Positions 51,488 through 61,283 of a stretch of DNA of 64,000 nt are shown one piece after another. The stretch lies in contig NZ_BBQM01000025.1 in assembly GCF_000876015.1 (NCBI RefSeq), positions 186,001 to 250,000 on the forward strand, written 5' to 3'. The number at the start of each line of letters is the position of its first letter. Positions within the stretch are counted from its first letter, which is position 1. The notes below the pieces were generated by a model. The model was given only the letters and a program-made list of their open reading frames with translations, searched no databases and was not told the origin of the DNA. Origin of the DNA: Cupriavidus basilensis. Lineage in GTDB: Bacteria; Pseudomonadota; Gammaproteobacteria; Burkholderiales; Burkholderiaceae. A program made the translations under genes and the position numbers.

Positions 51488-53931
51488 AGCGACGCCCGCT
51501 GTATGAGATCGTGCCGTGGCTGACCTCGATCACGCCTGAGCTGATCCTGAACAAGGACGGCTCGCTGCTCGCTACCTACGATTTTGAGGGGGTCGATGCT
51601 GACTCGCCGAACGCAGGCGATATCAGTTCCGCACGCGATCAACTCGACCAGGCGTGTAAGAGCTTCGACCATCGGATCACTGCATGGTGGCGGCTTCGAC
51701 ACCGGCGTGCCAAAGACTACGTGGGCGGCGAGTTCTCCGAAGGCGCCGATGCGCGCCTCGACGCACTGAACCGCGCGCACATGACCACCGGCAAATACTT
51801 CCGGAATACCCATTCCCTGGCGCTGGCCTATACGCCGGAAACCGGCATCGCCAAGTTCTTCGACAAGGTCGGCTTCCACATGACCACCGGCGGCAAGAGC
51901 ATCTATGCCGCAATTTTCGAGGCCACGAAGGATACCCTGTTCGCTCGCAGCGCGTTCGCATTCGATCTCGAACGTGCTGCAACTGAAGTGAAGCGATTCG
52001 AGTCGATCCTCGACGCTTTTGTCGGTGGCGTACCTCGGCTACGAATGAAGCGGACGGTCATGCAGGACAGTTATGCGTCGTTGCATCAGACTGCCAATCC
52101 GAGCGTGCCGCCCCGCCGGATCCGATATCCGGTAACGCTACTCGACACGCACCTGACCGAATCCGAGGTGGCATCAGGATCCGAGCGACTGCTGTTCGAA
52201 TCCGCTCACGGGAAGCGCTACGGAGCGATCATCTCCGTCAAGGAATGGATGAGCTTCCAGGAGGCCGCTCTAGACAGTCTCATGCAGATCGATGCTGAGC
52301 TCGATATCTGCATTATGTTTCGGTTTCTGGACACAGCTCGTGCAACCGCGTACATCGAGAAGGTCCGTCGATTCTACAAGATGGCGTCCTTCAACGTCCG
52401 AGGCATTCTCAAGCAATATTTTGCCAAGGAGGAGCCGGAGAACGATGAAGGTCGGATCGAGCTTGCCAAGGAGGCTGGCGTCGCGCTTAAGCGCCTAGCA
52501 GCCGCGAATGTTCAACACGGCTTCGCCAATATCTCGATCATCGTCTATGGCCATAGCGAGTCCGAGTGCGAAGATGCTGCGAGCGAGGTGGTCGGTGCGC
52601 TGACCAACGCGGGCTTCGGATCGATCCGGGAAAAGACGAACTTGATGCCAGCGTGGAACAGCACCTTGCCGGGTCGCTGGGACAAACAACGTCGGCTGCA
52701 GTTTGTCGAAACTCCAGCCATCTCCGATATCGCGCCGGTTCGCTCCATCCAGCCCGGGCCACTGCAGAATCATTGGCTGTCGGGATTGGCCGGCAAGGAA
52801 GTACCTCCGCTGACCTGCCTGCCTACCCGACATCGCACGGCGCAGCGCGTCGACTTGCACCAGCCAGGCGGCAACGGGCACCTCTTCGTGATCGGGCCAA
52901 TCGGTGCGGGCAAGTCCGTATTCCTCAACTTCCTTGTGTCCCAAGCCGGGCGTCATGACGCGCGCCGCATTCGCTTCGACAAAGATCGCTCCACCCGCAT
53001 TCCGACGTTGCTGAGTGGCGGCAAATTCATCGATGTGACGGGCAAGTTTCAGAGCTCAACACCGATCAACCCGCTGTCTCTCCTGGGTGACCCAAAGAAT
53101 TTCACCTACGTCAGCGAATGGGTAACGCTCGCGCTCGAAGACGATGATTTTTCCCTCACGCCACAGCAGTCCTCCGATGTATTTGAGGCGGTGAAGATCC
53201 TGGCAACCTATCCGCGGGAACGCTGGATGCTCAGCTTTCTTGCGACGTTGCTTCACGACACGTTGCGTGAGCGCCTGCAGGTGTGGCTGAAGGGCGGTCA
53301 GTACGGCAACTTCTTCGACCATGCTGATGACGCGTTCGAGGTCAGCGACAACCTGTCGATCGAGATGGGGGACCTGTTCGAGAAGTACCCCCGCGCGGCG
53401 GCGCTCTTCGTCGACTACGCCTTCCACCGGATCAGCCAGTCCATGGATGGGCGCCGGTACACGATTATCGAGCTGGAAGAGGCTGGGTTCTTCTTCCAGT
53501 ACGCGCGCTTCTACCGCCGTCTCGATATCTGGATCACCACGATCCGGAAACTTAACGGCGCGATCTGGATGGCAACGCAGTCTCTGCGCCAGCTCGAGCG
53601 TGTTCCAGACTTTGAAATTCTGAAGGACAACATCGGCAATCTGGTCTATCTGCCCAACAACCAGGCCAACACCAGCAAAGGTCTCTACAAGGACAAGTTT
53701 GGCCTGACCGATGACCAGATCCAGCTGATCAACGACGCGGTCCCCAATCGGGACTACCTTTGGATCACGCGCTCTCAGACCCGCATGTTGCAGAGCACGT
53801 TCTCCGACGAAATGGTAGCGATGCTTCGCTCGGACGGCGTTGCACAGCACATTCTCGACCAACACATCGCCACGGGTGCCCCCGATTGGCAAGACCGCTA
53901 TGTGCGCGAGATGCTCGCGCGTTCCGCCTGA
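51481..53931 (+). CDS. virB4: VirB4/TrbE-type T4SS ATPase
   Basis: 816 residues, CagE/TrbE/VirB family. N-terminal segment YEIVPWLTSITPELILNKDG; C-terminal ATPase with Walker A VIGPIGAGKSVFLNFLVSQA, Walker B YTIIELEEAGFFF and the motif ATQSLRQLERVPDFEILKDN. It drives pilus and channel assembly. It overlaps virB3 by 7 nt. Confidence 0.92.
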   Translation: MLKRRPLYEIVPWLTSITPELILNKDGSLLATYDFEGVDADSPNAGDISSARDQLDQACKSFDHRITAWWRLRHRRAKDYVGGEFSEGADARLDALNRAHMTTGKYFRNTHSLALAYTPETGIAKFFDKVGFHMTTGGKSIYAAIFEATKDTLFARSAFAFDLERAATEVKRFESILDAFVGGVPRLRMKRTVMQDSYASLHQTANPSVPPRRIRYPVTLLDTHLTESEVASGSERLLFESAHGKRYGAIISVKEWMSFQEAALDSLMQIDAELDICIMFRFLDTARATAYIEKVRRFYKMASFNVRGILKQYFAKEEPENDEGRIELAKEAGVALKRLAAANVQHGFANISIIVYGHSESECEDAASEVVGALTNAGFGSIREKTNLMPAWNSTLPGRWDKQRRLQFVETPAISDIAPVRSIQPGPLQNHWLSGLAGKEVPPLTCLPTRHRTAQRVDLHQPGGNGHLFVIGPIGAGKSVFLNFLVSQAGRHDARRIRFDKDRSTRIPTLLSGGKFIDVTGKFQSSTPINPLSLLGDPKNFTYVSEWVTLALEDDDFSLTPQQSSDVFEAVKILATYPRERWMLSFLATLLHDTLRERLQVWLKGGQYGNFFDHADDAFEVSDNLSIEMGDLFEKYPRAAALFVDYAFHRISQSMDGRRYTIIELEEAGFFFQYARFYRRLDIWITTIRKLNGAIWMATQSLRQLERVPDFEILKDNIGNLVYLPNNQANTSKGLYKDKFGLTDDQIQLINDAVPNRDYLWITRSQTRMLQSTFSDEMVAMLRSDGVAQHILDQHIATGAPDWQDRYVREMLARSA

Positions 53932-53943
53932 GGAGAACTGAAC

Positions 53944-54705
53944 ATGCAGAAATTGATTGCCAAGGCCACTCTTGCGGCAAGCATTGCCGCGTCAACCGGT
54001 GCGAATGCCACCGGCCTCCCGGTGATCGACGTGGCCAACCTGGCCCAGACGACGGTCTCCGCCCTTCAGTCGGTGAAGACTGAAGTCTACGAGAACACGA
54101 ACATCATCTACCAGTACAAGATGATGGCCAACCAGCTGCTTCAGGCCACAGGCCTGGACGCGGACGCGCTCACGGAGCAAACGTCGTCGATCTCCGACAA
54201 CATCAACGACCTGCAGACCTATGGCGCTGCCCTGAAGGACCTGTACGGCGGCGTGTCTGACAGCGCCGATTATCTGCACCGTGTCCAAAGCATGGTCAGT
54301 TCCTCAGGCAAGACATCTTCTCAGTGGTTTCAGGATCAAGCGTCGCTTCTGGCGAGTGGCGACAAGACGGCGAAGAACCTCTTCAATCTGGGCTCCAAGG
54401 TTTTTTCTAATACTGAAGCCCTCGCAAAGCGCCGGAAGCAGATTCAGGAGAAGACCAATCTGACCCCTACGGCCCAAGCTACGGCGCAGACCACCAACCA
54501 GATGCTCGACGTCCTGGCGAGTCAAAACTCAGATGTCCTGCGGCTCATGAGTACGAGAGCGCAGGCGGACGCTGCAAAGGAACAACAGGCCAATGCGGAG
54601 GCAACCGAAAAGACAGAGGCAATGAAGGGGATCGTCGCGGAACAGGACAGGCAATTGCAGCAGATCCGCAGCACGGTCTACACCCGCGATTATCGAAACC
54701 AATAA
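53944..54705 (+). CDS. virB5: VirB5/TrbJ-type pilus tip protein
   Basis: 253 residues: signal peptide (AKATLAASIAASTGANA) then an all-helical, Gln/Ala-rich body (VDVANLAQTTVSALQ-type start; QMLDVLASQNSDVLRLMSTR; KEQQANAEATEKTEAMKGIV). This fits VirB5/TrbJ proteins, minor pilus components. It follows virB4 by 12 bp. Confidence 0.8.
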   Translation: MQKLIAKATLAASIAASTGANATGLPVIDVANLAQTTVSALQSVKTEVYENTNIIYQYKMMANQLLQATGLDADALTEQTSSISDNINDLQTYGAALKDLYGGVSDSADYLHRVQSMVSSSGKTSSQWFQDQASLLASGDKTAKNLFNLGSKVFSNTEALAKRRKQIQEKTNLTPTAQATAQTTNQMLDVLASQNSDVLRLMSTRAQADAAKEQQANAEATEKTEAMKGIVAEQDRQLQQIRSTVYTRDYRNQ

Positions 54706-54713
54706 GGATCCCG

Positions 54714-55784
54714 GTGAGAGTCTTTCGATACCTGCTGGCCGGCATCTTCTCGGCGCTCCTTGTGTCTCTCGTGATCGTACGGCCCGCGCTAGCTCAGGCG
54801 TCGGGCGACTCTCCGACGACGGGCGTGAGCTCGCCAGCGCCGCCCTCCAACGAAAGCGGTGGTATTGCATTGGGCGGCCCCAAAGGTGCGGTGGGGGAGG
54901 CGATCGAGAAGGCACTCGCCCAATTTCGGTCCGTCCAGACAAGCATCATCACCGCCGCGGTCGCCATCAGCCACTCCCTGAAAGACGAAGCGGATAAGCT
55001 CGCTTTTGGCCTCGGGATCATCACGCTCACGTTAGCGTCATTGCGATTCGCCGCAACCAGTGATCCGGTCGCGGCGTGGACAAGCTTTCTGGAGACGATA
55101 CTGCTTCTCGGCATCTTCGCGGCCATCTACGTCGGCTATGACCAGTTTGGACCCGGGATTCTTTCCTGGTTTCAATTCCTTGCGGACAAGATAGCCGGTA
55201 CAAATTCCTCCAACCCCGGACTCGTTCTTGCCTCGGCTGCCGGCGGCTTCCTGGACGCGTTTCAAAAAGCGATGGATGCAGCAAGTTGGTACCAGAAAAT
55301 TGGTGTCGCGCTTTCCTTCTTCGTGATGATGCTCGCCTTCGTGGTGTGCGCGGTAACGTCGGTGGTCTACACGTTCTTTACCGCACTCGGCGAGATTCAA
55401 GTTGCCATTGGGATTGTTCTGGGACAGATCGCTGTTGCGCTTGGATTCTCGGACTACACCCGGCGGTTCTTCTCTTCCTGGTTGGACTACATGATCACTG
55501 GATCGATGTATGTCGTCGTCGCCAACATCATGACCCGGCTGGTTTCCGCCTCGTTCGAAGCCTCTATCGTCGACCTCAACAACATCGGTAACCAATCGAT
55601 TGCCGGTGCAGTCTACGCATTGATTATCTCGCTCTTCTTGCTGTTCCTCTCCTTTGAGATCCCGAAAATCGCCGGCTCCATCTGGGGCGGTGGTGGCGGC
55701 TTTAGCGGCTCGGCAATCATGAAAATGGCGAGCGGAGCGGGCAGAGGTGCCTGGGCGGCGGGCAAAAAGCTCGCCAAAGGATAA
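54714..55784 (+). CDS. virB6: VirB6/TrbL-type polytopic T4SS protein
   Basis: 356 residues from a GTG at 54714, 8 bp after virB5. Several hydrophobic helices (FGLGIITLTLASLRFA; FFVMMLAFVVCAVTSVVYTF; IQVAIGIVLGQIAVALGFSD; LIISLFLLFLSFEIPKIAG) and a Gly-rich C-terminus (GGGGGFSGSAIMK) are as in TrbL/VirB6. The inner-membrane channel component. Confidence 0.85.
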   Translation: MRVFRYLLAGIFSALLVSLVIVRPALAQASGDSPTTGVSSPAPPSNESGGIALGGPKGAVGEAIEKALAQFRSVQTSIITAAVAISHSLKDEADKLAFGLGIITLTLASLRFAATSDPVAAWTSFLETILLLGIFAAIYVGYDQFGPGILSWFQFLADKIAGTNSSNPGLVLASAAGGFLDAFQKAMDAASWYQKIGVALSFFVMMLAFVVCAVTSVVYTFFTALGEIQVAIGIVLGQIAVALGFSDYTRRFFSSWLDYMITGSMYVVVANIMTRLVSASFEASIVDLNNIGNQSIAGAVYALIISLFLLFLSFEIPKIAGSIWGGGGGFSGSAIMKMASGAGRGAWAAGKKLAKG

Positions 55785-55786
55785 GC

Positions 55787-57034
55787 ATGCACACCGCGGC
55801 CGATCCATCATCAATGCTTGAACAACACCGTGATCGCATCACGCTGGTATGCCAGTATGCGAACGAAGCCGATCCAGCGGACTTCGATCGACGATGGCTC
55901 TCCGTACTGAGGTGCTGCGCAGCTTGGTTCTCCTCCATGCCGTTGCGGCCCGATCAGCACGCCGAGCCGGGCGGCGCCTTTCGCGCGTCGGTCGAGGCTG
56001 CCTACTTTGCGATGCGTCTTTCCGGTGGGCAAAAGTTTGGGGCCGATCAACCGTCCGAACGCCGGCGCGCACTTGAACCGCAGTACCTCCACGCACTGTT
56101 CCTCGCAGCATGTTGCTCCCGCTTGGACGAGCCGTACCGCAACTTCCAGTTCTTCCGTAATCGGGACAACGCGGAATGGGTGCCGGTGTTTCACGGCGCG
56201 TTCGGGCCGTGGCTCGGACAGGACACCTATCGTGTGGTGCGGCGCGAATCGGCGGAGCCGGTTCAGCGCATGCGTACCGCCCTACTCGCTCGCGATATTC
56301 TTGGCGCAGAGCGGCTCGAGCAGTTTGACAGCGTTGTGATGTCGGATCTGCTGGGTTCGATTAACCCAGATCCCCGCCCGACCGGACTCGAGACGCTTCT
56401 GCACAAGGTCGCTCGCCAAGCGATCGACGCAGTGACGCAGTTCGAAATCAAGGCGCGTCGTGCGGCCTTTTCTCCTGATACGACGGCGGCGCCGAGTGCC
56501 GCCTTGCTCTCTGCGAGCGGCATCGTGTCGACCGGGGTGGCGCCTGTTGCGCCTTCTCTACCAGTCGCCCCGGCGACCAAGGAGGTCGCCCCGCCCGCCA
56601 GCGATCCGCCTGGCCAGACCGATGCCCCCGCCGGCGGCCAAGGCCGGCCTCAAGAGAACGGCGCAACAAGCACGTTGCCGGAGACGGAGCGCCCAAGCGT
56701 GCTGCGTCTCGATGGTGAGCGCACCGTGCGTAAGGAGGTCGCCGGCGATCCGTTCTCCGCGGTACTCACGACACCGTCGAACCTGATGCGCGACTTCTTC
56801 CGGGCGCTCTCACAGGACGTCACCGCCGGCAAAGTGAAGGTCGCCTGGGTGGACAATCGCCTGGCCATTCCGAAGCGCGTGCTCAGCAACTATGGCATCG
56901 CCTCCGAGACTCTCCTGGACAACCTACGCAAGCAGCAGCTTCTCTTCAAACAGGTCGGTCAAGACATTCTTCTGGTCGACAAGGTCGGCAGCCTCATCGC
57001 CCCCCGCCCGGCCTCGTCTAATGAGCTGCAGTGA
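55787..57034 (+). CDS. TraI_2-like (MOBH relaxase family) protein with degenerate HD motif
   Basis: 415 residues. The N-terminal 230 residues follow the TraI_2 pattern (LRPDQHAEPGGAFRASVEAA, YFAMRLSGGQKF, then WVPVFHGAFGPWLGQDTYRV) but the histidines that MOBH relaxases use are mostly absent: where family members have HH..GG..RHSLE this one has QH..GG..RASVE, and LLHD-type HD is replaced by CCSRLDE. The C-terminal 110 residues (LMRDFFRALSQDVTAGKVKV, NYGIASETLLDNLRKQQLL) are a TraI_2_C-like winged helix. It overlaps the coupling-protein start (TGATG), which supports a transfer role, possibly structural rather than nicking. Confidence 0.6.
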   Translation: MHTAADPSSMLEQHRDRITLVCQYANEADPADFDRRWLSVLRCCAAWFSSMPLRPDQHAEPGGAFRASVEAAYFAMRLSGGQKFGADQPSERRRALEPQYLHALFLAACCSRLDEPYRNFQFFRNRDNAEWVPVFHGAFGPWLGQDTYRVVRRESAEPVQRMRTALLARDILGAERLEQFDSVVMSDLLGSINPDPRPTGLETLLHKVARQAIDAVTQFEIKARRAAFSPDTTAAPSAALLSASGIVSTGVAPVAPSLPVAPATKEVAPPASDPPGQTDAPAGGQGRPQENGATSTLPETERPSVLRLDGERTVRKEVAGDPFSAVLTTPSNLMRDFFRALSQDVTAGKVKVAWVDNRLAIPKRVLSNYGIASETLLDNLRKQQLLFKQVGQDILLVDKVGSLIAPRPASSNELQ

Positions 57035-58890
57035 TGGACCACTACGTAAGTCACTTCCGCCCGATCTTCGAGTTCCGCGCTGCGGTCGGCTGGGCGCTGG
57101 CCCTGGTCCTGCTGCCGTTCTCGGGAATGCCGCACGCCGCGTACTTCGCGCTGTTCTGCGCGGTGGTTCTCACGGCACGCTCGGCACAAGTATGGGCTGC
57201 GCTGAAATTTCGCATGGCCATCTCAACGAAGTGGTTGTCCCTCATTCACATTAGCGAGCTGATCGGCACCAGCAACCGAATGAAAGAGGACATCGATTCG
57301 ATGTACCTTGGTTTGGGCTTCGAATGGACACAGAAGCATTGCCAGATCGCGTACGACGTTCTCCGGATGCCGTCGACGGAGATTCCCGGCCTGCCCAGGT
57401 GGCTTCCCCATGCCGTGGCTGCACGTGTCGAACAGGTCTTCGCCCCCAGAAACGCAATTCGCGATCGTCTGCCACAGGGCAAATCTTGGATCCACGGGAT
57501 GGAACCGGTGAAGGCAATTGTCCCGTTTCACTACAAGGCCATGCCCGGCCATACGCTGGTTGCTGGCACGACCGGCGCGGGTAAGACCCGGACGTTCGAG
57601 ATCATTTCCACGCAGGTGATTCACAGCCCTGACGACGTTCTGGTGATCATCGACCCGAAGTCGGATGCGGAATGGATTGCTAGGGTGAAGCGCGAATGCG
57701 AGCGCGTCGGTCGCAAGTTCCTCTATTGGAAACAGGCCGAGCCCTCCAAGTCGATCCGGCTCAATCCGCTTGAAAACTGGTCGCAACCGTCCGAGATCCC
57801 GAGCCGCGTCGCGCAGTTGATGGAAGAAGGCCCTTTCCGGCAATTTGCGTTCTTGTTCATGGATCGCAGCGTGAAGGGCGAGCTTTACGTGGGTGACAAG
57901 CCTAACCTCCGCTCGATTCTTCGCTATGCGCAGGGCGGCGTCAACGCGCTACTCGATAGAGGCTTGCGCCGATTCTTCCCTGAGGCCGGGATGGCCGATT
58001 GGGAGGACGAGGCCAATGGCTTCATGCAAAAGGTGGGGCAGCGAGCCGGCGGTACCCTGCTCGACGCAATGGTGCAAATGTATGTTGAGCGGTTCGCCAA
58101 CGCCGGCCGCGGTCACGAGTCCATTGACGGGCTAGTGTCCACCTATCAGCATGATCGAGACCACTACGGCCGGATCATTGCCTCCGTCCTGCCCTTGCTG
58201 CAGATGCTTGCGACTGGTGAAACCGGCCTGATGCTGGCGCCCAAGGCTGATGACTTTGAGGATGACCGTGAGATCTGGGATATCGACAAGGTGATCAAGC
58301 AAAAGGCGGTCCTTTACGTTGGCGCCGACTCGCTCGCGAACTCGATGGTCGCTCAGGCCATCATGTCGATGATTCTCGCCGATGTCGCGTCCGTGGCGGG
58401 TGCGATCTACAACTTCTACAAGAAGCCGCCCAAGGTGGTTCTGATGATCGATGAGATTGCCGAGGCTATCAACGAACAGACGATCCAGATCCTGAACAAG
58501 GGCCGCGGTGCAGGCTTCAATGTGTTCGCCGCCTTCCAAAGCCGTTCCGATGTCACATCCAAGCTCGGAAACGTGGCCAAAATGATGCAGGTTTTAGCGA
58601 ATCTCAATAACCAAATCGTCTTACGCTTGGAAGACACCGACACGGCAGAGTGGATCTCCGACAAGTTCGGTGAAACAGCGATCCGCAACCTGGTCACCTC
58701 TAGCAGCACCAGCACTGGCACCGAGGCTCACGTTGGTGAGTTCAGCGGATCAGTTTCGCGGTCCTCACAGCTCGAGAAGGTTCAGTTGGTCCCGAAGGAG
58801 CTCATCACGATGCTGCCGAATCTGCAGTACTTTCTGCGCATCTCCGGTGGCTCTGTCCACCAGGGTCGCATTCCTATCATCCAAGGTTAA
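57034..58890 (+). CDS. Conjugative coupling protein, TraD/VirD4 type
   Basis: 618-residue type IV coupling protein. Two N-terminal membrane helices (AVGWALALVLLPFSG; AYFALFCAVVLTA) anchor it. The ATPase has Walker A LVAGTTGAGKTRTFEI, Walker B KVVLMIDEIAEAI, and a TraG/TraD recognition-like segment (FNVFAAFQSRSDVTSKLGNV; NNQIVLRLEDTDTAEWISDK). It brings the relaxosome to the T4SS channel. The start ATG overlaps the upstream TGA. Confidence 0.87.
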   Translation: MDHYVSHFRPIFEFRAAVGWALALVLLPFSGMPHAAYFALFCAVVLTARSAQVWAALKFRMAISTKWLSLIHISELIGTSNRMKEDIDSMYLGLGFEWTQKHCQIAYDVLRMPSTEIPGLPRWLPHAVAARVEQVFAPRNAIRDRLPQGKSWIHGMEPVKAIVPFHYKAMPGHTLVAGTTGAGKTRTFEIISTQVIHSPDDVLVIIDPKSDAEWIARVKRECERVGRKFLYWKQAEPSKSIRLNPLENWSQPSEIPSRVAQLMEEGPFRQFAFLFMDRSVKGELYVGDKPNLRSILRYAQGGVNALLDRGLRRFFPEAGMADWEDEANGFMQKVGQRAGGTLLDAMVQMYVERFANAGRGHESIDGLVSTYQHDRDHYGRIIASVLPLLQMLATGETGLMLAPKADDFEDDREIWDIDKVIKQKAVLYVGADSLANSMVAQAIMSMILADVASVAGAIYNFYKKPPKVVLMIDEIAEAINEQTIQILNKGRGAGFNVFAAFQSRSDVTSKLGNVAKMMQVLANLNNQIVLRLEDTDTAEWISDKFGETAIRNLVTSSSTSTGTEAHVGEFSGSVSRSSQLEKVQLVPKELITMLPNLQYFLRISGGSVHQGRIPIIQG

Positions 58891-58896
58891 TTGTCA

Positions 58897-59403
58897 ATGT
58901 CCGTCAGTCTTTTCCGACAAATCGCCAGGGAGTACAAGCTCTCGGCAAAGCTGTCGCCGGTCTTCAACCTTTCGCCCGATCTGGACGACGCTTGCACGCG
59001 GGTTGTCGATTACATTGGGGTGAACTTCCGTGTTCGCGAGGAGCCGCTGGTCAAGGAAATGCTCGTTGACGCAATTACGGCGTGGCGGGCCGCGCGGAAG
59101 CATGGGGATGCCAATGTTGCATTCATGAAGGGGCTTTTTGGCCGTTCCCACGATCTCTACACGATGCGCTACGCGGCGTTCAAGGGAGAGAAGTACACCG
59201 TCTGGTATCCATTCAACGAACCGATCCCCGCCTTCGAACAACGCCAGGCACCCGGCTATGTCTGCCAGGTGGTGAATGAACCCGTGCCAGGCACGGTCAC
59301 TCAACGTAGTGCCGCATTTCAGCTCGCGGCGCGCGTCCTGACCGGGCATTCCTTCTGTCGCTACTTCGAGGCCTACGATGTCGCTCGCGACTTTGCACAC
59401 TAA
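58897..59403 (+). CDS. Hypothetical protein of the transfer operon
   Basis: 168 residues, starting at ATG 58897 (TTG 58891 is possible). Soluble, alpha/beta: SLFRQIAREYKLSAKLSPVF, DLYTMRYAAFKGEKYTVWYP, FEQRQAPGYVCQVVNEP. No recognised family. It is 6 bp after the coupling-protein gene and overlaps the next frame, so it belongs to the operon. Confidence 0.65.
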   Translation: MSVSLFRQIAREYKLSAKLSPVFNLSPDLDDACTRVVDYIGVNFRVREEPLVKEMLVDAITAWRAARKHGDANVAFMKGLFGRSHDLYTMRYAAFKGEKYTVWYPFNEPIPAFEQRQAPGYVCQVVNEPVPGTVTQRSAAFQLAARVLTGHSFCRYFEAYDVARDFAH

Positions 59404-59686
59404 GGCGATGGCTCTGCGAGCCCGAGTCGACGGGTTGCCCATCGCGATAGCCGCGCGCGTCACCGGCGTCGATCGCGCACTGGCCGCGTCGATGGCCACG
59501 TGGATTCGGATGCACCGTGAGGAGGGCGAGCCACTTGGTTCCACGCCGGACCACTTCGTTGCCGGCGGGGCCGCGCCCTGCTTTGCGTTGCTCCGCATCG
59601 CCTCCGACCGCCCCGGAACGTTCTACGGTGCCATTATTGCGACCTTCTGTCTTCCCATCTTGATCGCTCTTCGGTGGGTGCTCTGA
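59378..59686 (+). CDS. Small hypothetical membrane-associated protein
   Basis: 102 residues, perhaps starting at 59408 (MALRARVDG) instead. The body is basic with a C-terminal hydrophobic helix (FYGAIIATFCLPILIALRWV). No family recognised. It ends 1 bp before the DUF4400-like gene and overlaps the previous gene, implying cotranslation. Confidence 0.5.
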   Translation: MSLATLHTKAMALRARVDGLPIAIAARVTGVDRALAASMATWIRMHREEGEPLGSTPDHFVAGGAAPCFALLRIASDRPGTFYGAIIATFCLPILIALRWVL

Positions 59687-59687
59687 C

Positions 59688-60302
59688 ATGGCGAGCAAAT
59701 TCGCATCTCACATCCGCCTCTGGTTGCTGGCCACCCCACTCGTGCTCTGCGTAGCCGCGCCGATGCTTCGGGACGACAGCGTGTTCGAAATAGGAGCAAC
59801 CGAGCAGGAATCGGTCGCAGAAGCGTTGGGTGAGCATCGCGCAGACCAGGCGACTAAGGCAGCCAACGATCGATTCGACCGTTGGTTCGTGCAATCGGGA
59901 GCGATGAAGTTTTCGTTCTCCGGCTCCGACGTGCGCACTCAGTTTTCGGACGGCGGGGCTGCTGACATCGGGCGCAGGTGGGTCCGGCATCTATGGCTGT
60001 CAGTGTACCGAGGCGTCTATCGGGCTTCAGTTGCCGGTTACTGGCTCTTTGGTTCGCTGGTTTTCCTCGCTGCCCTGCTCAATGACGGCGCTGTGGCCAG
60101 AAGAATCAAAGCTGCCTCGGCCGGCTTCGCCAACCCGGTCTCATTCCACGTCGCGGCGCACGGATTGTTGCTTTGCTTCGGCATCACGTCCTCGGCCATG
60201 TTTGTCCCCGTGCCGCTGCTCGCCTACTGGTGGAACGGTGCGGTCGGCGTGGCCGGCTTCCTCTGCTGGCGCCTGGCTTCCTCGTTTCACGTCGGTCGAT
60301 AG
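59688..60302 (+). CDS. DUF4400-like integrating-element membrane protein
   Basis: 204 residues with about four helices (LWLLATPLVLCVAAPML; YWLFGSLVFLAALLND; HVAAHGLLLCFGITSSAMFV; VPLLAYWWNGAVGVAGFLCW) separated by a periplasmic loop. This resembles DUF4400 proteins that follow the traD gene of ICE-type transfer regions. Role unknown. Confidence 0.65.
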   Translation: MASKFASHIRLWLLATPLVLCVAAPMLRDDSVFEIGATEQESVAEALGEHRADQATKAANDRFDRWFVQSGAMKFSFSGSDVRTQFSDGGAADIGRRWVRHLWLSVYRGVYRASVAGYWLFGSLVFLAALLNDGAVARRIKAASAGFANPVSFHVAAHGLLLCFGITSSAMFVPVPLLAYWWNGAVGVAGFLCWRLASSFHVGR

Positions 60303-60363
60303 TGCGCCAGCCAACACCATTTCTGATTTTCGGGCACCCCCTGCCACCTTTGGGAGATACACC

Positions 60364-61215
60364 ATGACTGCAACAACCGAATTGGCGAACACCGTTGAGC
60401 GTGAAGAGCTTGCGCTCCCCGCCGCCCCCGACACCGATGCGTTGGCGGGCGCCACGGACATGCGTCCGGCGTCGGAGACGCTGGACGTCGATGCCGAGCT
60501 GCTCGAAATGGAACAGTCGGCGGATGCCCTGCGCAAAGAGGGGTTGATCTCCTCGGCCGATCTGGAGCGGAAGATGGCCGCGGTCGAGAGCACCCGCAAG
60601 ATGTTCCGGGAGCTCTCGCCGGAGGACCGTCAGGCAATCGTTCGGCGGCGCCGTGAGCTTGGCCTGCAGATCCTCACGCGCGAGCTGGCAGGCGCGTCGG
60701 TTGTCGTGGTCGGCCTCCGGCTGAACCACACGCGCCTGCGCCCGTTGTTTGAGCAATGGTGGCCATACATGAACCGGATGAGCCTGAACCTGCAACGCTT
60801 CGGTCAGAGCACATTTTCTCGCACGGAACTCTCGACGCTCGAGACGTTCCTCGAACGTGAGGTGACCAAGCTGGAAGAATACGTTGACGAAGTGCTTCGT
60901 GTAGCGACGGGATACAGGACTCAGCGCCAGCAGGAGATGGCGGCGAAGAGCGACATCATCTTCGAACCGACGATTACCCGGCCGTCGATCGATCTGGAGG
61001 TGCAGGCGTACTCGCGCTTCGCAGTGCGCACACTGCAGATCCTGACCAAGTTCGACAAGGCGATGGACCAATTCGACTTCATGGTGTGGAACGGGATTCG
61101 CGATCAGTCTGATGTGAACGAGGAAGTGACCCGCTTCCTGCGCAAGTTCCAGCCGCTCGGCCTGCGCAGCTACACCACGCACCTCAAGCTGATGACCACG
61201 GTGCGGGGCGCCTGA
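60364..61215 (+). CDS. DUF1845/AcaB-like (PFL_4669 family) protein
   Basis: 283 residues from ATG 60364, preceded by GGGAGATACACC; the frame extends to 60031 inside the previous gene and is not used. Acidic N-terminus, then ELSPEDRQAIVRRRRELGLQ, SVVVVGLRLNHTRLRPLFEQ, WWPYMNRMSLNLQRFGQ. This fits the DUF1845/PFL_4669 family of integrating conjugative elements, related to the transfer regulator AcaB. It may control the transfer genes. Confidence 0.65.
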   Translation: MTATTELANTVEREELALPAAPDTDALAGATDMRPASETLDVDAELLEMEQSADALRKEGLISSADLERKMAAVESTRKMFRELSPEDRQAIVRRRRELGLQILTRELAGASVVVVGLRLNHTRLRPLFEQWWPYMNRMSLNLQRFGQSTFSRTELSTLETFLEREVTKLEEYVDEVLRVATGYRTQRQQEMAAKSDIIFEPTITRPSIDLEVQAYSRFAVRTLQILTKFDKAMDQFDFMVWNGIRDQSDVNEEVTRFLRKFQPLGLRSYTTHLKLMTTVRGA

Positions 61216-61283
61216 CGATCCGGGCTGAAAGTATGGCAGCGACGAGGCCGTGGACTGGTCATGTGCCACGGGGAGAGAACATG

